Shown here piece by piece: positions 8,585 through 20,170 of a DNA stretch of 27,828 nucleotides. The notes under the pieces were generated by a model, which was not told the origin of the DNA, made no database searches, and was given only the letters and a program-made list of their open reading frames with translations. Source of the stretch: Zygnema cylindricum (Eukaryota > Streptophyta > Zygnematophyceae > Zygnematales > Zygnemataceae); assembly GCA_037447655.1 (NCBI GenBank), contig JBBHKE010002319.1, positions 64,001 to 91,828 of the forward strand. The letters are read 5' to 3'. A program made the position numbers and the translations under genes. Numbering within the stretch: position 1 is the first letter of the stretch; every line of letters starts with the position of its first letter.

Positions 8585-11500
8585 ATGATCGTCGCCAGGA
8601 AAACCACGGCACGTGGTGGTCCTTGTCCGGCTTCATTAGCGGGAGTGCCCGGGTAAGTTTTTTGCCACGAGCTGAATTCAAAATGCTGTTATTGTTGACA
8701 ACCCTGTAATTAACTCTGGAGACCGTTTATGACCTTTTTTTCTGCTGCCAATTAACAAATGTGTTTTTCGAGTCATTTCGCTAAAGGTTTAGTATTTATT
8801 TGCAGGTACCCTGGTGACGCAGCGATGCAGATTGACCAAGAATATATGGCAGAACATCAAGTTTGTACAAGGGAGTTTTCAACAGCTTTTCTCAAGCATG
8901 GGAAGAGGTAATATTCTTGTTTGTAGTTATCACAGTCCTTAACTCCTTCATCAGTCTCTTCCACCTTTTGCAGTATCATGTCTTGCACTGGGACCAGAAA
9001 ACTCTATTCTCTTCGTTTGAGTTTTCACTATCTGAACAGGACTAGAGGTTTCTTCCCGTGCAGGACGAGTCGTCTTTCAGGCACCTGTGGAATGTGAATG
9101 GTTCTTACAGGTGCTGAAGACATCATGAGTTCATTAATCTGGGAGTTGGTCTAAATCAAAGGTAGACTTCTGATGGATTGCTCGTCTATATAAGAAGAAA
9201 AAGTAGTGGAGTCAGGAAACATGTTGGGACAAATCATCTTATCCAGGGTATCATTGACGTGACTGTGTAAGTAAGTTTGTTGTGCAACTACACTGCCTAT
9301 TGCTATTAGTGTTAAGCATCATTAGGGCAGTCAGAGGCGTTTAATTTTGTGATCGACCATTGGATTTTCTGTTTGAGGCAAGCAATCGAAAGGTAATGCT
9401 CTTACCTTCGGTTGTGCTGTCATGATTGAAAATCGGAAACCTGTGTGATGAGAAAAAGTGCTTTGACTGCCCAAAAAATGCGTAACTCTACAAGCGATGG
9501 GCAGTGAAGCGAATGTGATATTGAATGCTTTCTTACCATGATTGTTTGAATTTAGAGGCGGAAATAGATGATTTAATGAAGCCAATTCAAGTAATGCTAC
9601 ACAGTTTCTTGTGATTTTTGTAGCTTTGTGAGTTTTACATCCTATAGTTTTTTGCTCTTTTTTTCTCCTAACAGGCGGAGGAGTCCAACTAGGGAGACAC
9701 TGTCGCATACTGATGGAAAGAAGGTGAACAGTGCAGAAGGGGCTAAGGACAAGGAATGCAGCAGTAGCCAAGACGTTTCCCATTCTTTGTATAGAGTGCC
9801 AGAAAACAAGGGGGTAGATTGTAGATTGAAACGCTGTGATTTCCCCAAAGCTGAGAGAAGTGTGTCAGGCTACGAAGGTGGTGCATGTATTTCCGATCAT
9901 AGAGTGGGTGACATGGAAGGTACTTCGGGAGTGCATGAAACATCTGTTGGAAATGAGCTCCTGCTACGATGGGGTCAGAGAAAAAGGCTCCGTTTTGCTC
10001 GTACAGATGCTCGTGGGGGAGCAGATGAGACAGAAAGGGACGGGAAGAAACGCAGGAGTGGCATTGTAGCTCCTGTTGACCAAAGACCTTCATCAACTTT
10101 GTATGCAGAAGAGACTCGCCAAAGATTGCCATCAGGACCACTGCCAACAAAAGAGGCCTTGGGACTTAGTAGAAGGTGTGGGTTTTCTAACTTTTCTTTT
10201 GTTGTGCTTTTGCCCAGTTGTTTGTCGTGTCTCTGCGAGTCATGAAGGCTTTTTCATTTAGTGCAGTGTCTCAATCTTGGTTAGTGTTAATCAGTGAGCG
10301 ATTGTGAAGGTTTTTTTTTAATATTTTGCTTGTATCAAACTAGTGTTTGGGATGGAAGTGAAAGGTCTGGAAAAAAGCAAGATGATCTGTGTTCACTGCT
10401 TGACATGCTCAGACTGGGTGGTCTTGGGACCTATGGTACTTTTTCCAGTCAGAAGAAAGAAGGACATGGCAAGAGAAAGAATGAAGGGAAACCCATAAAT
10501 TCTCCGTCGTTTCGCCAACCAGCTCAAGCTTCAAGTCATGAGGACGACCCACCTGCTGCATCTGATGATTTACGACAAAGTCATTCACCAAATTGGGCAG
10601 CTAGTTCCCCAGAGCGAGGTTATGGTGGGGCTTTAGAAGCCGGTCTTCTTCAAGAAAGACGGTATATTCAGCAATGTTTGGTTAATCCAGAGCTTGTGGA
10701 GTTGCCAAAATTTCTCTTATCGTTGTCTAGAAATGAGAAAGAAGATGATTTTCTGGCCATAAAAGGATCGAAGCTTCCACAACGTCCGCGGAAGCGAGCA
10801 AAGCTTGTTGAAAAGGGATTGCAGGTATTTCACTATTATTTTTTCAGGGGAGACACAAGTTATTTTCTTATGTCATTGGCTTATTGGCTTCATGGTTTGA
10901 GGATGATTTAGAATTAAGTGTGTTATTAGCCTCATGTTTTTCATTAGGCTTTGAATACGAGTGAATCTTGTACCTCAACGCTTCGCATACCTGAGTTGTT
11001 TAGCTGTCTATAGTCAGTCACCAATCCCTGTATCCCGTGTTGTTGGAAGAGCCTGAGTACAGTGTGCCTCTTGGATGTGGTTTGATAGATGCTGTTTCAT
11101 GGCCGCAGAAGTCTAGTCTAGTCTAGTCTTACGGTGTATATTTCTGCTGGGGGCTGCAGCCTACCTGTTACTTAACCTCTGAATCTGTTTGTGATGTTCC
11201 ACAGCGATTGTTACCAGGTGCGTGGTTGTGCAGTTTAACTCGGGAACGTTATGAGGTACGGGAGCGCAAGGTTACCAGGAAGGTATGTGCAACAACATTT
11301 CATTTTAGGAGGCTTAAACGACATATTGTATTTTTTTACTTGGAAAACCTTTTCCTAGTTTCGAGTTCCAGTTTCCTCTGGCGCAAAGGATACCTGCTTG
11401 AATGGTTTGATTTTCTTTTGGTATCTGCAAAGTTTGTTGAAAGCGCCTGGCTGGTAATCTGACAGCGGTGTATTAGTTTGAATTGCAAACATGTTTCTGT

Positions 11501-11591
11501 ATTGTCAATGAATCTCATGTATAATTGTGTTATGCAGAAGCCGCGGGGACTGAAAGCGATGAATGGGAACGTGGATAGCGATACGGAGTAG
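8585..11591 (+). CDS. DUF1639 family protein, six exons, complete
   Basis: Exons: 8585-8652, 8806-8907, 9675-10175, 10344-10824, 11205-11282, 11538-11591 (stop TAG). Every intron is GT...AG and the phase is continuous across all five joins, giving 427 residues. An N-terminal segment has an FxxxFLKHGKR motif (about residues 47-57), recalling the LKWG motif of relatives. Residues 153-164 contain LLRWGQRKRLRF, a hallmark of this plant family. The C-terminus (about 344-427) carries the DUF1639 core: PKFLLSLSxxEKEDDF, IKGSKLPQRPRKRAK, LLPGAWLCSLTRERYEVRE, then KPRGLKAM and a final SDTE. The ending is the usual one for the family, which supports the stop. The middle (about 165-340) is low-complexity and probably disordered. 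The basic clusters suggest nuclear location (inference); the family's molecular role is not known to me. The first exon is least certain: the ATG at 8585 has an in-frame stop 15 bp upstream, but an upstream non-coding exon is possible. Intron 2 holds a MITE remnant. Confidence 0.88.
9291..9320. repeat. one-ended remnant of MITE family A in an intron
   Basis: CACTGCCTATTGCTATTAGT, preceded by TA (9289-9290), matches the left end of copy A1 (CACCGCCAATCGCTATTAGA) with a few substitutions, and the similarity continues into GTTAAG. No matching right end is seen within about 250 bp, so the element was truncated or has decayed. It lies in intron 2 of the DUF1639 gene (8908-9674). Confidence 0.5.
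11111..11129. repeat. short GTCTA pentanucleotide repeat
   Basis: Just under four tandem units of GTCTA, in intron 4 of the DUF1639 gene (10825-11204), 75 bp upstream of the exon 5 acceptor. It is probably a small microsatellite without function. Confidence 0.7.
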
Positions 11592-13657
11592 GTTGCACTC
11601 GTCAATAGTTACTCATTTCTTGGGCTTTGCTTAAGCCTTTTTATTGTCAACTTCCGTCACCAAATTAAAATCCAAATGCGGTGTAATGAGATGGAGGATT
11701 GGCCTAGCCGAGGATATTGCCAATCAACGCTATTACCGGATATGATACTAAAGTAGTGGATATTACCGGAAGTGTTGGAGTCCTTCATCAAATCACCTGC
11801 ACTTAACCGAAGCTCCCTCAGGTTGCCGCTAGGTGTTGGAATTTAGCATATTTGTTAATATCATTGGTCCAGTTACGCCTTTCACATGCAATGCTGAGGT
11901 GCTTTTTTCTATCAACTGACTGTTGTATAAGAAATAGCGCCATTCCTCTGTTCAGGGAATCCAATTTTAAATCTGTTCTGCCACAGTGTATCTTCTCTTT
12001 TGTGTTTGTGCTAACGCCAAATACGAAGTATAAAGCTATGTCAGTCATTTGATGTGTGTATGGTCTTGTGTATCAACAAATGTTCTCTCGTGAATGGAAA
12101 CAGGTTGATATTTTTTCACCCCCTTTCTATTTTAGGTGTGAAGCAGAAATGGAGCTGATGTTATGGTGGTTGGGCCTATCACCTGTGCTTCATTTTTATC
12201 GTATCTCATGAACGAAGTATGAGCAGTTTGTATTCATGAGACTGATTGTGCAGCTGCACACGTTGGGATTCACTCCAAATAAGCATATTTTATTTTCATG
12301 TAGTGGTTTGTGAAATTGTTGCACTAGGTAAAAAGTTTGGCTGTTAAAGTGACCTTGGGAATTGTCTGAACATTTGCAGTGAGTGTTTGTCTAACGAACA
12401 TCGTTTCATAGCGTCGAATTTTGATCATGCGACATGTTAGAAACAGATTATTAATTGGTTTGCTAATGCATATTCACAATTTTCTTGACGAACCTTGATT
12501 TCTTGTATATATATATGAGCTCGACTCGCCCCAAAATGACCCGAATTAATGGATATCATGCCAAGGACAAGTTTGTACTCAAAAATTAAGTCCGGCGTCG
12601 TTCAAAAAGCGAAACAAATAGACATCCTAACTTTGAACATCTAAGAAGGTATGATTTCTCTGTGGTTTACTGTTGTGCATAACAGCGGTCTGAACAAGAG
12701 TGCAGCGCAAGAGTGCGTCCGTCATTGTCAGCCCGTCAGTGGATTTGGCTTACGGAAGATGGAACATTTTCCTTTACTTCGTGCAGACTGCGCAAAATTG
12801 TAAATCTTTTTCAGCCGTTGAAACTATTTTTGGACGGCCGATCTTTACGCTCATGCTTCATAAAGATTTGCATCGTTTTATATTTTTTTTGAAAAAATGC
12901 TGTTCAAGAAACGGATTTGGCGTGACCTGTAAGCTGACACCCTAATCTCTACGATTGGTGACGTCCACTCCGTACACAATCATGTTTTTATACTGCCCAC
13001 GAAACTAATACTACATAATCGTATTTTTGTTCACTGGTCGAGATGTGGGAAAACAACTGGAAACGCTATATGTGGTGATTACGCCTTTTTTTTCGGTTTC
13101 GGGGGAATGACATGCGTATACGACGAGTCAACTACATACAGCGTCTCCAGTTTTCTTCAAACATTTTTAAACTACAGTATCGTATGATCTCTTCCCATGT
13201 TCTGTATTCCTGTGCCGTACCGCAATCTCTGTTCCCAAAATCTTGTTTCTTCCAAATTCCAAATCATAAAGTTCTAATGCGTCATATGGGCATGATGGGG
13301 ATATCTCGAAGTCATCCACTGTACGATCCAAAACAAACCACGTTAAGGACTCAATATCCGGCCACGTGTCATAAAATCGTCAACTATCTAACGTGGAATA
13401 CTTCATTTCACGTGGGTGAAAGCTGCCTGTACGCCTGACCTATATCAAACTTACACGTGTGAATCTATCGCGGTTCGGCACGACTTTGCTTTGCTCCGTT
13501 CGCTGTTGTAGACTTGAGCTATAGCACGGAACTGTGGTACAATTATATACTGTACGGTGTTCATAAGTGCGTATGGCCATTTTGTGATTTTGGAGATAAG
13601 GATTCGTACGGCAGTGCACGAATTTGTACGGAACCTAGTCCCTTGCTTGCGCTTGCC
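11592..13657. other. 3' UTR and intergenic DNA
   Basis: About 2.1 kb between the DUF1639 stop codon and the start of the next gene. It is AT-rich with no long or motif-bearing open frame. The first part must hold the 3' UTR and poly(A) site of the DUF1639 gene, but I see no decisive signal. A stretch at about 13028-13150 resembles 19113-19355 (listed as a dispersed repeat). The promoter of the downstream gene should lie near 13000-13657; several GTAC and CCGTAC words occur there but no clear core element. Confidence 0.5.
13028..13150. repeat. diverged dispersed repeat, copy 1
   Basis: The segment GATGTGGGAAAACAACTGGA and the bases after it up to GTGGTGA match 19146-19182 at about 29 of 37 positions by eye. 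Further similarity follows near CGTATACGA...ACATACAGCGTCTC, against CGTATGCCT...ACATACAGCCTCAC at about 19336-19373. The spacing differs between copies, so there are internal indels. It is probably an old unnamed transposon; neither end is defined. Confidence 0.4.
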
Positions 13658-16600
13658 ATGGCTGCCGCTGATGAGCGCAGCCACGTCACCCTCATTCAAA
13701 CCACATGTTCACACATTCGGGAGCCTCTGGAGGAGATTGGAGATGCCAGTAGCGCTCTGGTGTCCTTGAAATGTCGCACGTGCGGATGCCTCGTCAGCCC
13801 CTGTTTGGCATGTTGTGCGCCAATCAGATTGCAAGACCAGTTTGATAGGTGAAGCTTGGCGCCCTTGATGTCAGGCCTTTTTTCTTTCTGGTTTTCTTCA
13901 CCCATATTTACCTCTCGATCTCCAAAAAATTGTACAGATTGATGTAAAACTGTCAAGATTCAGAGGTTGTATTTTTTTTTCTTGTCTTGGTTCTGGTTTA
14001 GGTTAGTGATAAAATCATCACATCACTTCAAATGTTGCCTTAACTCAAAAAAAAATGGAAATATCATAACCACATTATCGGTATGCATATGAAAAGAGTA
14101 ATGTAATAACATCTAAAGGCTCGTTTGAAGCCTTATACAAACTGTAAAAATTGGTGCATAGTTAGAATTAGCCTCTAAAGTGGAGGATTTCTTAACAATC
14201 AGATTAAAAATCCTTCAAGATTTAAAGCAAAGTAACCTTCAAAGGTTGAATTTTTAACTATTTTCATGACTCCTTTTATTTTGAAGGTTGCAGTAGTCCA
14301 AACGAGGCTACCATTAATGGAGGAACTAAAACTGAAACTGGAGTTGAATTTGTGACTGAGGATGAAACTGAAACTGTGACATGTGACTGTTGTGGAGCGA
14401 TAAATCCGGGCCGACTTGAAAGGTCACTTTTGGGCCTTCCTCAGAAACAGGCCATGGCTGCTCCCTTGGTCAGTTTTTGAAAATATTGTTTGCTACATTG
14501 TCAGTTATTAAGCTACAGTTTTGCGATCCCTTTGCTACTGTTTCCGTTTCTTCAGAGTCTAGTTGGTGAAAATTTTGTGATGTATGCGCTTCTGCAGATC
14601 TTCGATATAAACCTAATTTTGGTAAATACCATCTTTTTATTTTCTTTCACTTTGTTTTTCATGTTTGTTTGGATGGAATCAGGTTCGGAGGATGCAAGGA
14701 GCTCTCTTCGGTCGCCGTGCATATCTTTTGTCGAAACGGAGAGAACAAGCTTTTTGTCGTGAGGTCAGAATGGGTTTTCTGTTAACAAATATTTTTTTCA
14801 ATCACTTGTTGTAATTTGTGTGAGCCACACTATTCTGAAAAAATCTAGTAAGGGAAAAATCGGGCCTCCAATCAGGAGTGTGCTTATTAATGTTTCGTTC
14901 TTTTGTTACACCACGTAGTCCAAAACATCTCATGTGTTGTGCCGAATGGCATGCAATTCATGCCAAGAAACCTGGTTCATGCGAACATTTTGCCAACAAA
15001 TCTCACACTGTTTGATGAATACTCAAAAAGGAATGTTCAACGCCGTCTTGGAATGAAAAACTAAAGGTAAAGCGTCAATGCTGTCCTGTGCCATCCCTTT
15101 CATTATTTAGGCTTTTGAAAAATCGGGAGAGAGAGGGAGCGGGAGAGTGGTAGATGTGTTCTTGAGAGTTTGCCTGCGAGACCCTTAGAGCCAATGAACT
15201 CGCGTTCAAGGTGCACCGAACCTGACCACTGTTACTTCAGCATAATTAGAGTGGATAGGAGTGGCCCCTCTCTTTCCAACCAGAATGCACCAAGTACACC
15301 ACATAACGATTGAACTCTAAACATCTTTACTCAGAATTTGCATTTAGCCATTGGCCTAAATTAACCTCCAAAAACGTTGCAACTCACTTTTTGTCAAATA
15401 AATTCCTCGGGCTATGCGAAAATCAGATTTGCCTGCATCATCCTCTTGTAACCTCTCTAAAAACAGTTCACAAAAATTCTCACAATGGAACGAGGAGAGT
15501 TAGAGGGAGAGAGGAAGGTCACTAAGAGAAGGGGGATACCTTGTAGTTGACAGCTGAAACTGAAGGTGCATGAGTGTGTTGTTATTAGATTTTGATCTTA
15601 GTTTGTATTTGTGATCACCGATACCTTTTTTTTTTGTAAATGATGTTTGCAGGTTTTAGTCAAGGCATCAGCATGCCTTGCACCAACGGAGAAACCTTCA
15701 CACCAGGGAAGGAAGAGAGTCAGTTCGACTCTTTCTTCAGATACTGATTCCGTTCCCTTCTCTGACTTTTTAGGCCACAATCCCACTGCTCCCTCGCCAC
15801 TTCCACTATCCTCTCAGAATGACACTCAGAAAGGTGGCCTGCCCTCTTCTTCAGAAACCTTATCCCAACGTCGGAATTTTTTTTTCAGCCATTCAAAGAG
15901 AAACCTCCATCAGGAAATGGAAGAAGAACAAGAAGAGCAAAGATATCTTAAAAAACGGCGTTTTTCCTTGGATAGCAAGTCTTCTACACCATTTAAATGT
16001 TCAGACCTTTTGGAAACAGAAGAAGGGAGGCCAAATTCAGCCAAAGAGGATCACAGAAATGGAAAGTCTTTTGTAACAGATCCAGCCAACCAGATACCTT
16101 CACCTGGTCAATCTCCACATTTCTTAACCACAGAAAGCTTGCCTCAAATGAATATGGGTGTCCATTCTGAAAAAGAAGCATTTGAGCTCGTAAAAAGTAC
16201 ACAAAAAGCACAAATCCATACTGACTTGCTTTCCGGAAAAGAAGCTTTTGATGCCAAAGTTGTGAGATGCAGCAATGCAATATTATCTCTCCAATGTTAC
16301 ACGACTTTAGTGGAAGATTTAAAAAGGCCAGTTTTAGAACTTCCTATCTTCTGTGAATTTTGTCCAAACAATGTTGCTTTTGAGATTCAAAATGCTTTTA
16401 GGAATTATGATGAAGGAAGTGGCTCAGAAGAGCATTCTAAGCCTGAGGAGGCAAAAGTAGTGACGCGGCCATATCCAATAGGATCAGGCCAGGTGGCAGT
16501 TTTACAGGCGTCATATTTTTGGCTGGAGTCTTCTCATGGAGGAGTAAATGGCATCAAGGACTTGTTAAAGCAAGTAACTGAGTTCGTGGGAGAGAGAGAG

Positions 16601-18928
16601 AGGTTGATGGAGATGGAGAGAGGGGTGAAGTGGGCGAAGGATGTAGCAGAGTTGGCTGAAGCTGATTGTGATGCCCTCAAGGAAAGGAGACTAATGAGTG
16701 AGAAGGAAAGAGTGACAGAGAAAGGGAGCCATGAGGAGAGAAACAAGCAACAATCGTCTACTTCCTCTATTGTGGTGGGTGACGAACAACTTTTACATCT
16801 AGGGTAGGGTTTCTGGATAGGAGTCTTGTGGACATCTGAAGGCTATTGGTTTGATGTGATTTTTTTAAATTAGATATCTGGGGTTGGAAATTTGACGTGT
16901 CTGTTTCTTCAGTTTCGAGTTGGGAATTTCTGTTGGTTTTTCCCAATGTTTCAAAGGTCATTTAGGCAAATTTATCCTGGCTTGCACGATGTTTATGGAG
17001 TTTTTCTTGTTTTATTTATCAATTATAGTTATGGGCATCTGTTGTTCATAGATGGTGTCTCCTGTTGCTAGTCTTTTGTCTTCGATTACGCTTGGAGTGG
17101 GAGTTTAAAGTCAAATAGCCTTACATTGGGCCACAGAAAAACTAACATAATCATAATCCTAATCGTAATCATAATCATAATTGTAATTATAATCACAATC
17201 ATAATCATGATCATAACCATAATCATGATCATAACCATAATTATGATCATAACCATAATCATAATCATTGTCACAGTCACAATCACAGTCAGTCATAGTC
17301 ATAATCATACTCAAGAGTCATAATGGCAACCATATTAGGAAATGTAAATGTAATTGTAATTGTTGTGGTAACTCCCAAGTAATTGACTTGCAATGGCAAT
17401 CACAAGCATAATCAATCTTAATCATTATTTGCTGTCATTTCAGTCATCGTTGCTATTATCACCAGCATGAGAATGATTCCAAATGTTTCATAACTGAAAT
17501 GTAGATAGTTGACTATATTTGTTGTTGAATCAGGTTAGACCATGACCTTCGGTTAGAGAAAGTTTATGACGTCCTCGTATGCATTTTTTTGTTCATTAGA
17601 GTGGCTGTAGTTTGTAAGCACAAAACACAACAGTGCGTCTGGTGGAGTCTGTGCTTTGAATTCCCTTTTGAGTAGACTATCCTGCGAACTAATGTTTAAA
17701 CACGCCATTAAGCCTTGTTTAAAGCCTCTCTTGCTCTTAAATTTGATAGGTCCCTGATGTACTTGATTTCTAGAGCTCTCCTGTTTGTCATCACTTTCAT
17801 ATTGTTGCAAACCTTTTCTATCTAGCATGAGATTTTGATCATTCATTATCGTTTTTGTCATTTTGATTGTTGATCATCGTTTCTGTTGTCAATAACTGGG
17901 GTAATGCTGATGATGTTGAGGTGAGGATGATGATTAGGACGATGGTAGTAGTAATTCCTTACTTCATGCCAACAAAGAAATGATGCCGGGCTCTTGAGAC
18001 AGAAATTTGTTGTACACGATTTTTGTTTTAGAAACATGGACAGGAACATGTAATAAATGGTTGTGATGTTTGTGTGCTTTTGTGACCCGGAGAAAGAGCA
18101 ACAGTATTTGTTTGACTGTTCATATTATGTCTATTTTTTTAAGGGTTCTTGATAGAACTGCTACGGATGTGGCCAGTTTCGCTAGTTGTTTGGCTAAATG
18201 TATATATATACCATCGCTAAGTGTTGTATCTTGGGTTCCATGGTAGTTGTTTTTTTCAACTGTTCCGTCTGTCCCGTCACCTTAGTGGCTTCCTAAGGAT
18301 GAATGTTTTGGCGATGATGATATGATGACGACCATAACGGAGATTCGTTGTTATGTTAACCAAAAACTAAGAGAAATAGGACTAGATGGGGACAGCAGGA
18401 GGGAATTGTGTTGGAGTCTCTCTTGGAAAACACCTTAAAAAACCTTAAAAATACTGATGGTTGAACTTGTTTATTGATCCACAGGAAGGCATATTGACGG
18501 GTCTCATGAATGAGAGAGTTAGTGTATGTGTGGAGGCAGTAAGTCCACACCGAGCCCCTTATCACAACTTACTCAAAGGTATTAATGTGGAGTTAAAGAG
18601 GATTTTGGCGAGGGCTAAAGAGATTCATATGTCAGAGAAGCGAAAATGGAGTATGGAAGGCATCGACATTTTTGGTTTAAGTTTTCTACGGCGATCCGAA
18701 GGAGAAGAGTTGGAGGTATTGAAAAGTTGTTTTAGTTTGTGGTTGTTTTTTTATCATACGGTTGGACATGCAATAGGTGCTCGGAAATAGATGGGTAGTC
18801 TAACGTGTACCTTTTTTTTTGTTTTAGTTGTTTTATTCTTTGTTGTTTTTTTCTAGGTGTTTCTCGTTTTCAAAGCATTGTGTGAAAGAAATCAAGGGAG
18901 AGAGAGAGAAAGTGGAGAGTTTTCGTAA
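13658..18928 (+). CDS. uncharacterised Cys-rich, putative zinc-binding nuclear protein
   Basis: Inferred exons: 13658-13848, 14294-14468, 14683-14763, 14919-15044, 15653-16774, 18485-18715, 18857-18928 (stop TAA), about 665 residues, with phase continuous at each join. The ATG at 13658 is in strong context (GCCATGGC) and is the first in its open frame. Two knuckle-like motifs, CRTCGCLVSP (residue 39 on) and CDCCGAINP (94 on), and a third Cys cluster at 157, 161, 164, 174 and 180 suggest zinc binding. The large exon 5 (residues 192-565) is Ser-rich with basic patches GRKR and KKRR (possible nuclear signals) and ends in a charged Glu/Arg/Lys-rich probable coiled coil. Exon 6 encodes a conserved-looking stretch ending GINVELKRILARAKEIHMSE and GIDIFGLSFLRRSEGEELE. 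I do not recognise the family. The donors after exon 4 (GCC/GTCTTG) and exon 5 (GTG/GTGGGT) are weak. Without the latter splice, reading continues to a TAG at 16805-16807, giving a 575-residue form, and 18485-18928 could be a separate transcript. Confidence 0.6.
17145..17311. repeat. imperfect ATAATC hexanucleotide satellite
   Basis: About 165 bp of degenerate AATCAT/AACCAT/AATCAC units, drifting to GTCACA variants at the right edge. It lies in the long inferred intron 5 of the Cys-rich gene (16775-18484). Repeat-driven open frames on both strands (runs of Ile/Met) are artefacts. Several ATGATCAT words are self-complementary, so it could form hairpins. Confidence 0.85.
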
Positions 18929-19112
18929 AAGGTGGTTTGGTTCGGTCCCTTTTCTCGGTTCAAGTATTTATGAATGAAATGAGGTTGTTTTATGTGCACA
19001 TGAGACCATTTTTTAGGTCAAAAGTTTGTATGTAGTTTTCCCACACAGGCCTGGCTTGTCTGACCGTTGCAGCCCAAAAAATCACCGAAACAAGGACTAT
19101 TGAATCGGATGA

Positions 19113-19373
19113 TTGGTCAGATGTGTCCAAAACATAGTTCAAATGCGCGAAAACAATTCGAAGCGCTGTATATGGTGACCCCTATCCTGCATGTCTGATA
19201 TACTGTAACGTAGGCATACAATATGCGGTGAAAACAATTGTCCAAAATGATAGCAAATCCTGTGTAATGCCGTTATTTTTTTTTTTTGTTTTTTATTTTC
19301 CTTTTTTGACACATCTCTCTGTTGGGTGAAGGATTCGTATGCCTCTCAATTACGTGACACATACAGCCTCACT
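19113..19373. repeat. diverged dispersed repeat, copy 2
   Basis: Partner of the segment at 13028-13150. The core AATGCGCGAAAACAATTCGA followed by AGCGCTGTATATGGTGA aligns with copy 1, and a second similar block with ACATACAGCCTCAC follows about 190 bp downstream. Both copies lie between genes on the same strand. Ends and superfamily are unknown. Confidence 0.4.
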
Positions 19374-20066
19374 AATGTCCAGTATGTGTCGTACTTTGAA
19401 GTTCAAAATACACTACAGGAGAAAATAACAGTAAGGCTTTACTAAGAAAACCCGATGGTACATCATCTGAGTGCATGGGAAAAAAATTATGAAAGGTAAA
19501 ATCGAAACTGGAAAACTGAACGTGGGTGGAAGCAAATTGAAAGGAAAACAGTGCAAAAGAATCGACCATAAAACCAAGGACAAGGCAATAAAAGCATTGA
19601 AAGGAACAACACGCACAAAAACGAAAACATAACCGCGCCTTCAAAACAGGAACTACCAAACCAATCCCCAACATAGCTAGAGAACTACTAAAAGCAACCC
19701 TTGATAGCCTTTAAAATCCGAAGGCTACCGGAGTCTGGGAAGAGGTGGTAGACGATTTCAGCTATTCCTATATTTGTTTACAGTTTCTGAAGTTGCAGTT
19801 GGTTTTCTTTTTCCAAAACGTACAGAAGCTACAAGCAGAAAGCTGATGCCCGTCACAATTTTTATGTTTGACAACAACTGAACAAAAAATTGTGCGAAAC
19901 CTAAAAACGGGTCTTCAACACACACACTATGCTACTGTACTATTTGACATTTAACAACCAAAAATGGGCAATTGTTTGATTCACTGAGCTCGAAGTTGGA
20001 GCTTTATTGCTTATTGCCTGTTGCCTTAAAAAGGACCTTTCATTCTGACTTTCCAAATTTAGTCAA

Positions 20067-20170
20067 TTATTAGCGTGAACATTTTAGTAGAGTTAGTCAC
20101 GCTAAATTATGTTTCAGCGTGGATCATTGTGGGCCACTTGAATAAATAGTGTTAAAAACGCTAGTTATGA
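20067..20170. repeat. heavily decayed relative of MITE family A
   Basis: GCGTGGATCATTGTGGGCCA followed by CTTGAATAAATAGTGTT resembles the centre of family A (ACGTGGCAAATTATGGTCCA, then CGTCCTTAAATAGCGTC), at roughly two-thirds identity by eye. ATTAGCGTGAA and CACGCTAAATTA nearby recall terminal motifs. The ends are not defined. Confidence 0.35.

Noticed and set aside
9331-10150. Minus-strand frames of 150 and 135 residues
   Set aside because: They are antisense to the DUF1639 exon and intron, and the plus-strand frame carries the family motifs.
15018-15063. Good-looking donor AAAG/GTAAAG after the fourth exon of the Cys-rich gene
   Set aside because: Reaching it in the Cys-rich frame requires passing a TGA at 15053-15055; the other frames break the phase or lose the Cys motif. 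The weaker in-phase GCC/GTCTTG was chosen.
17086-17323. Ile/Met-rich frames on both strands
   Set aside because: Artefact of the ATAATC satellite.
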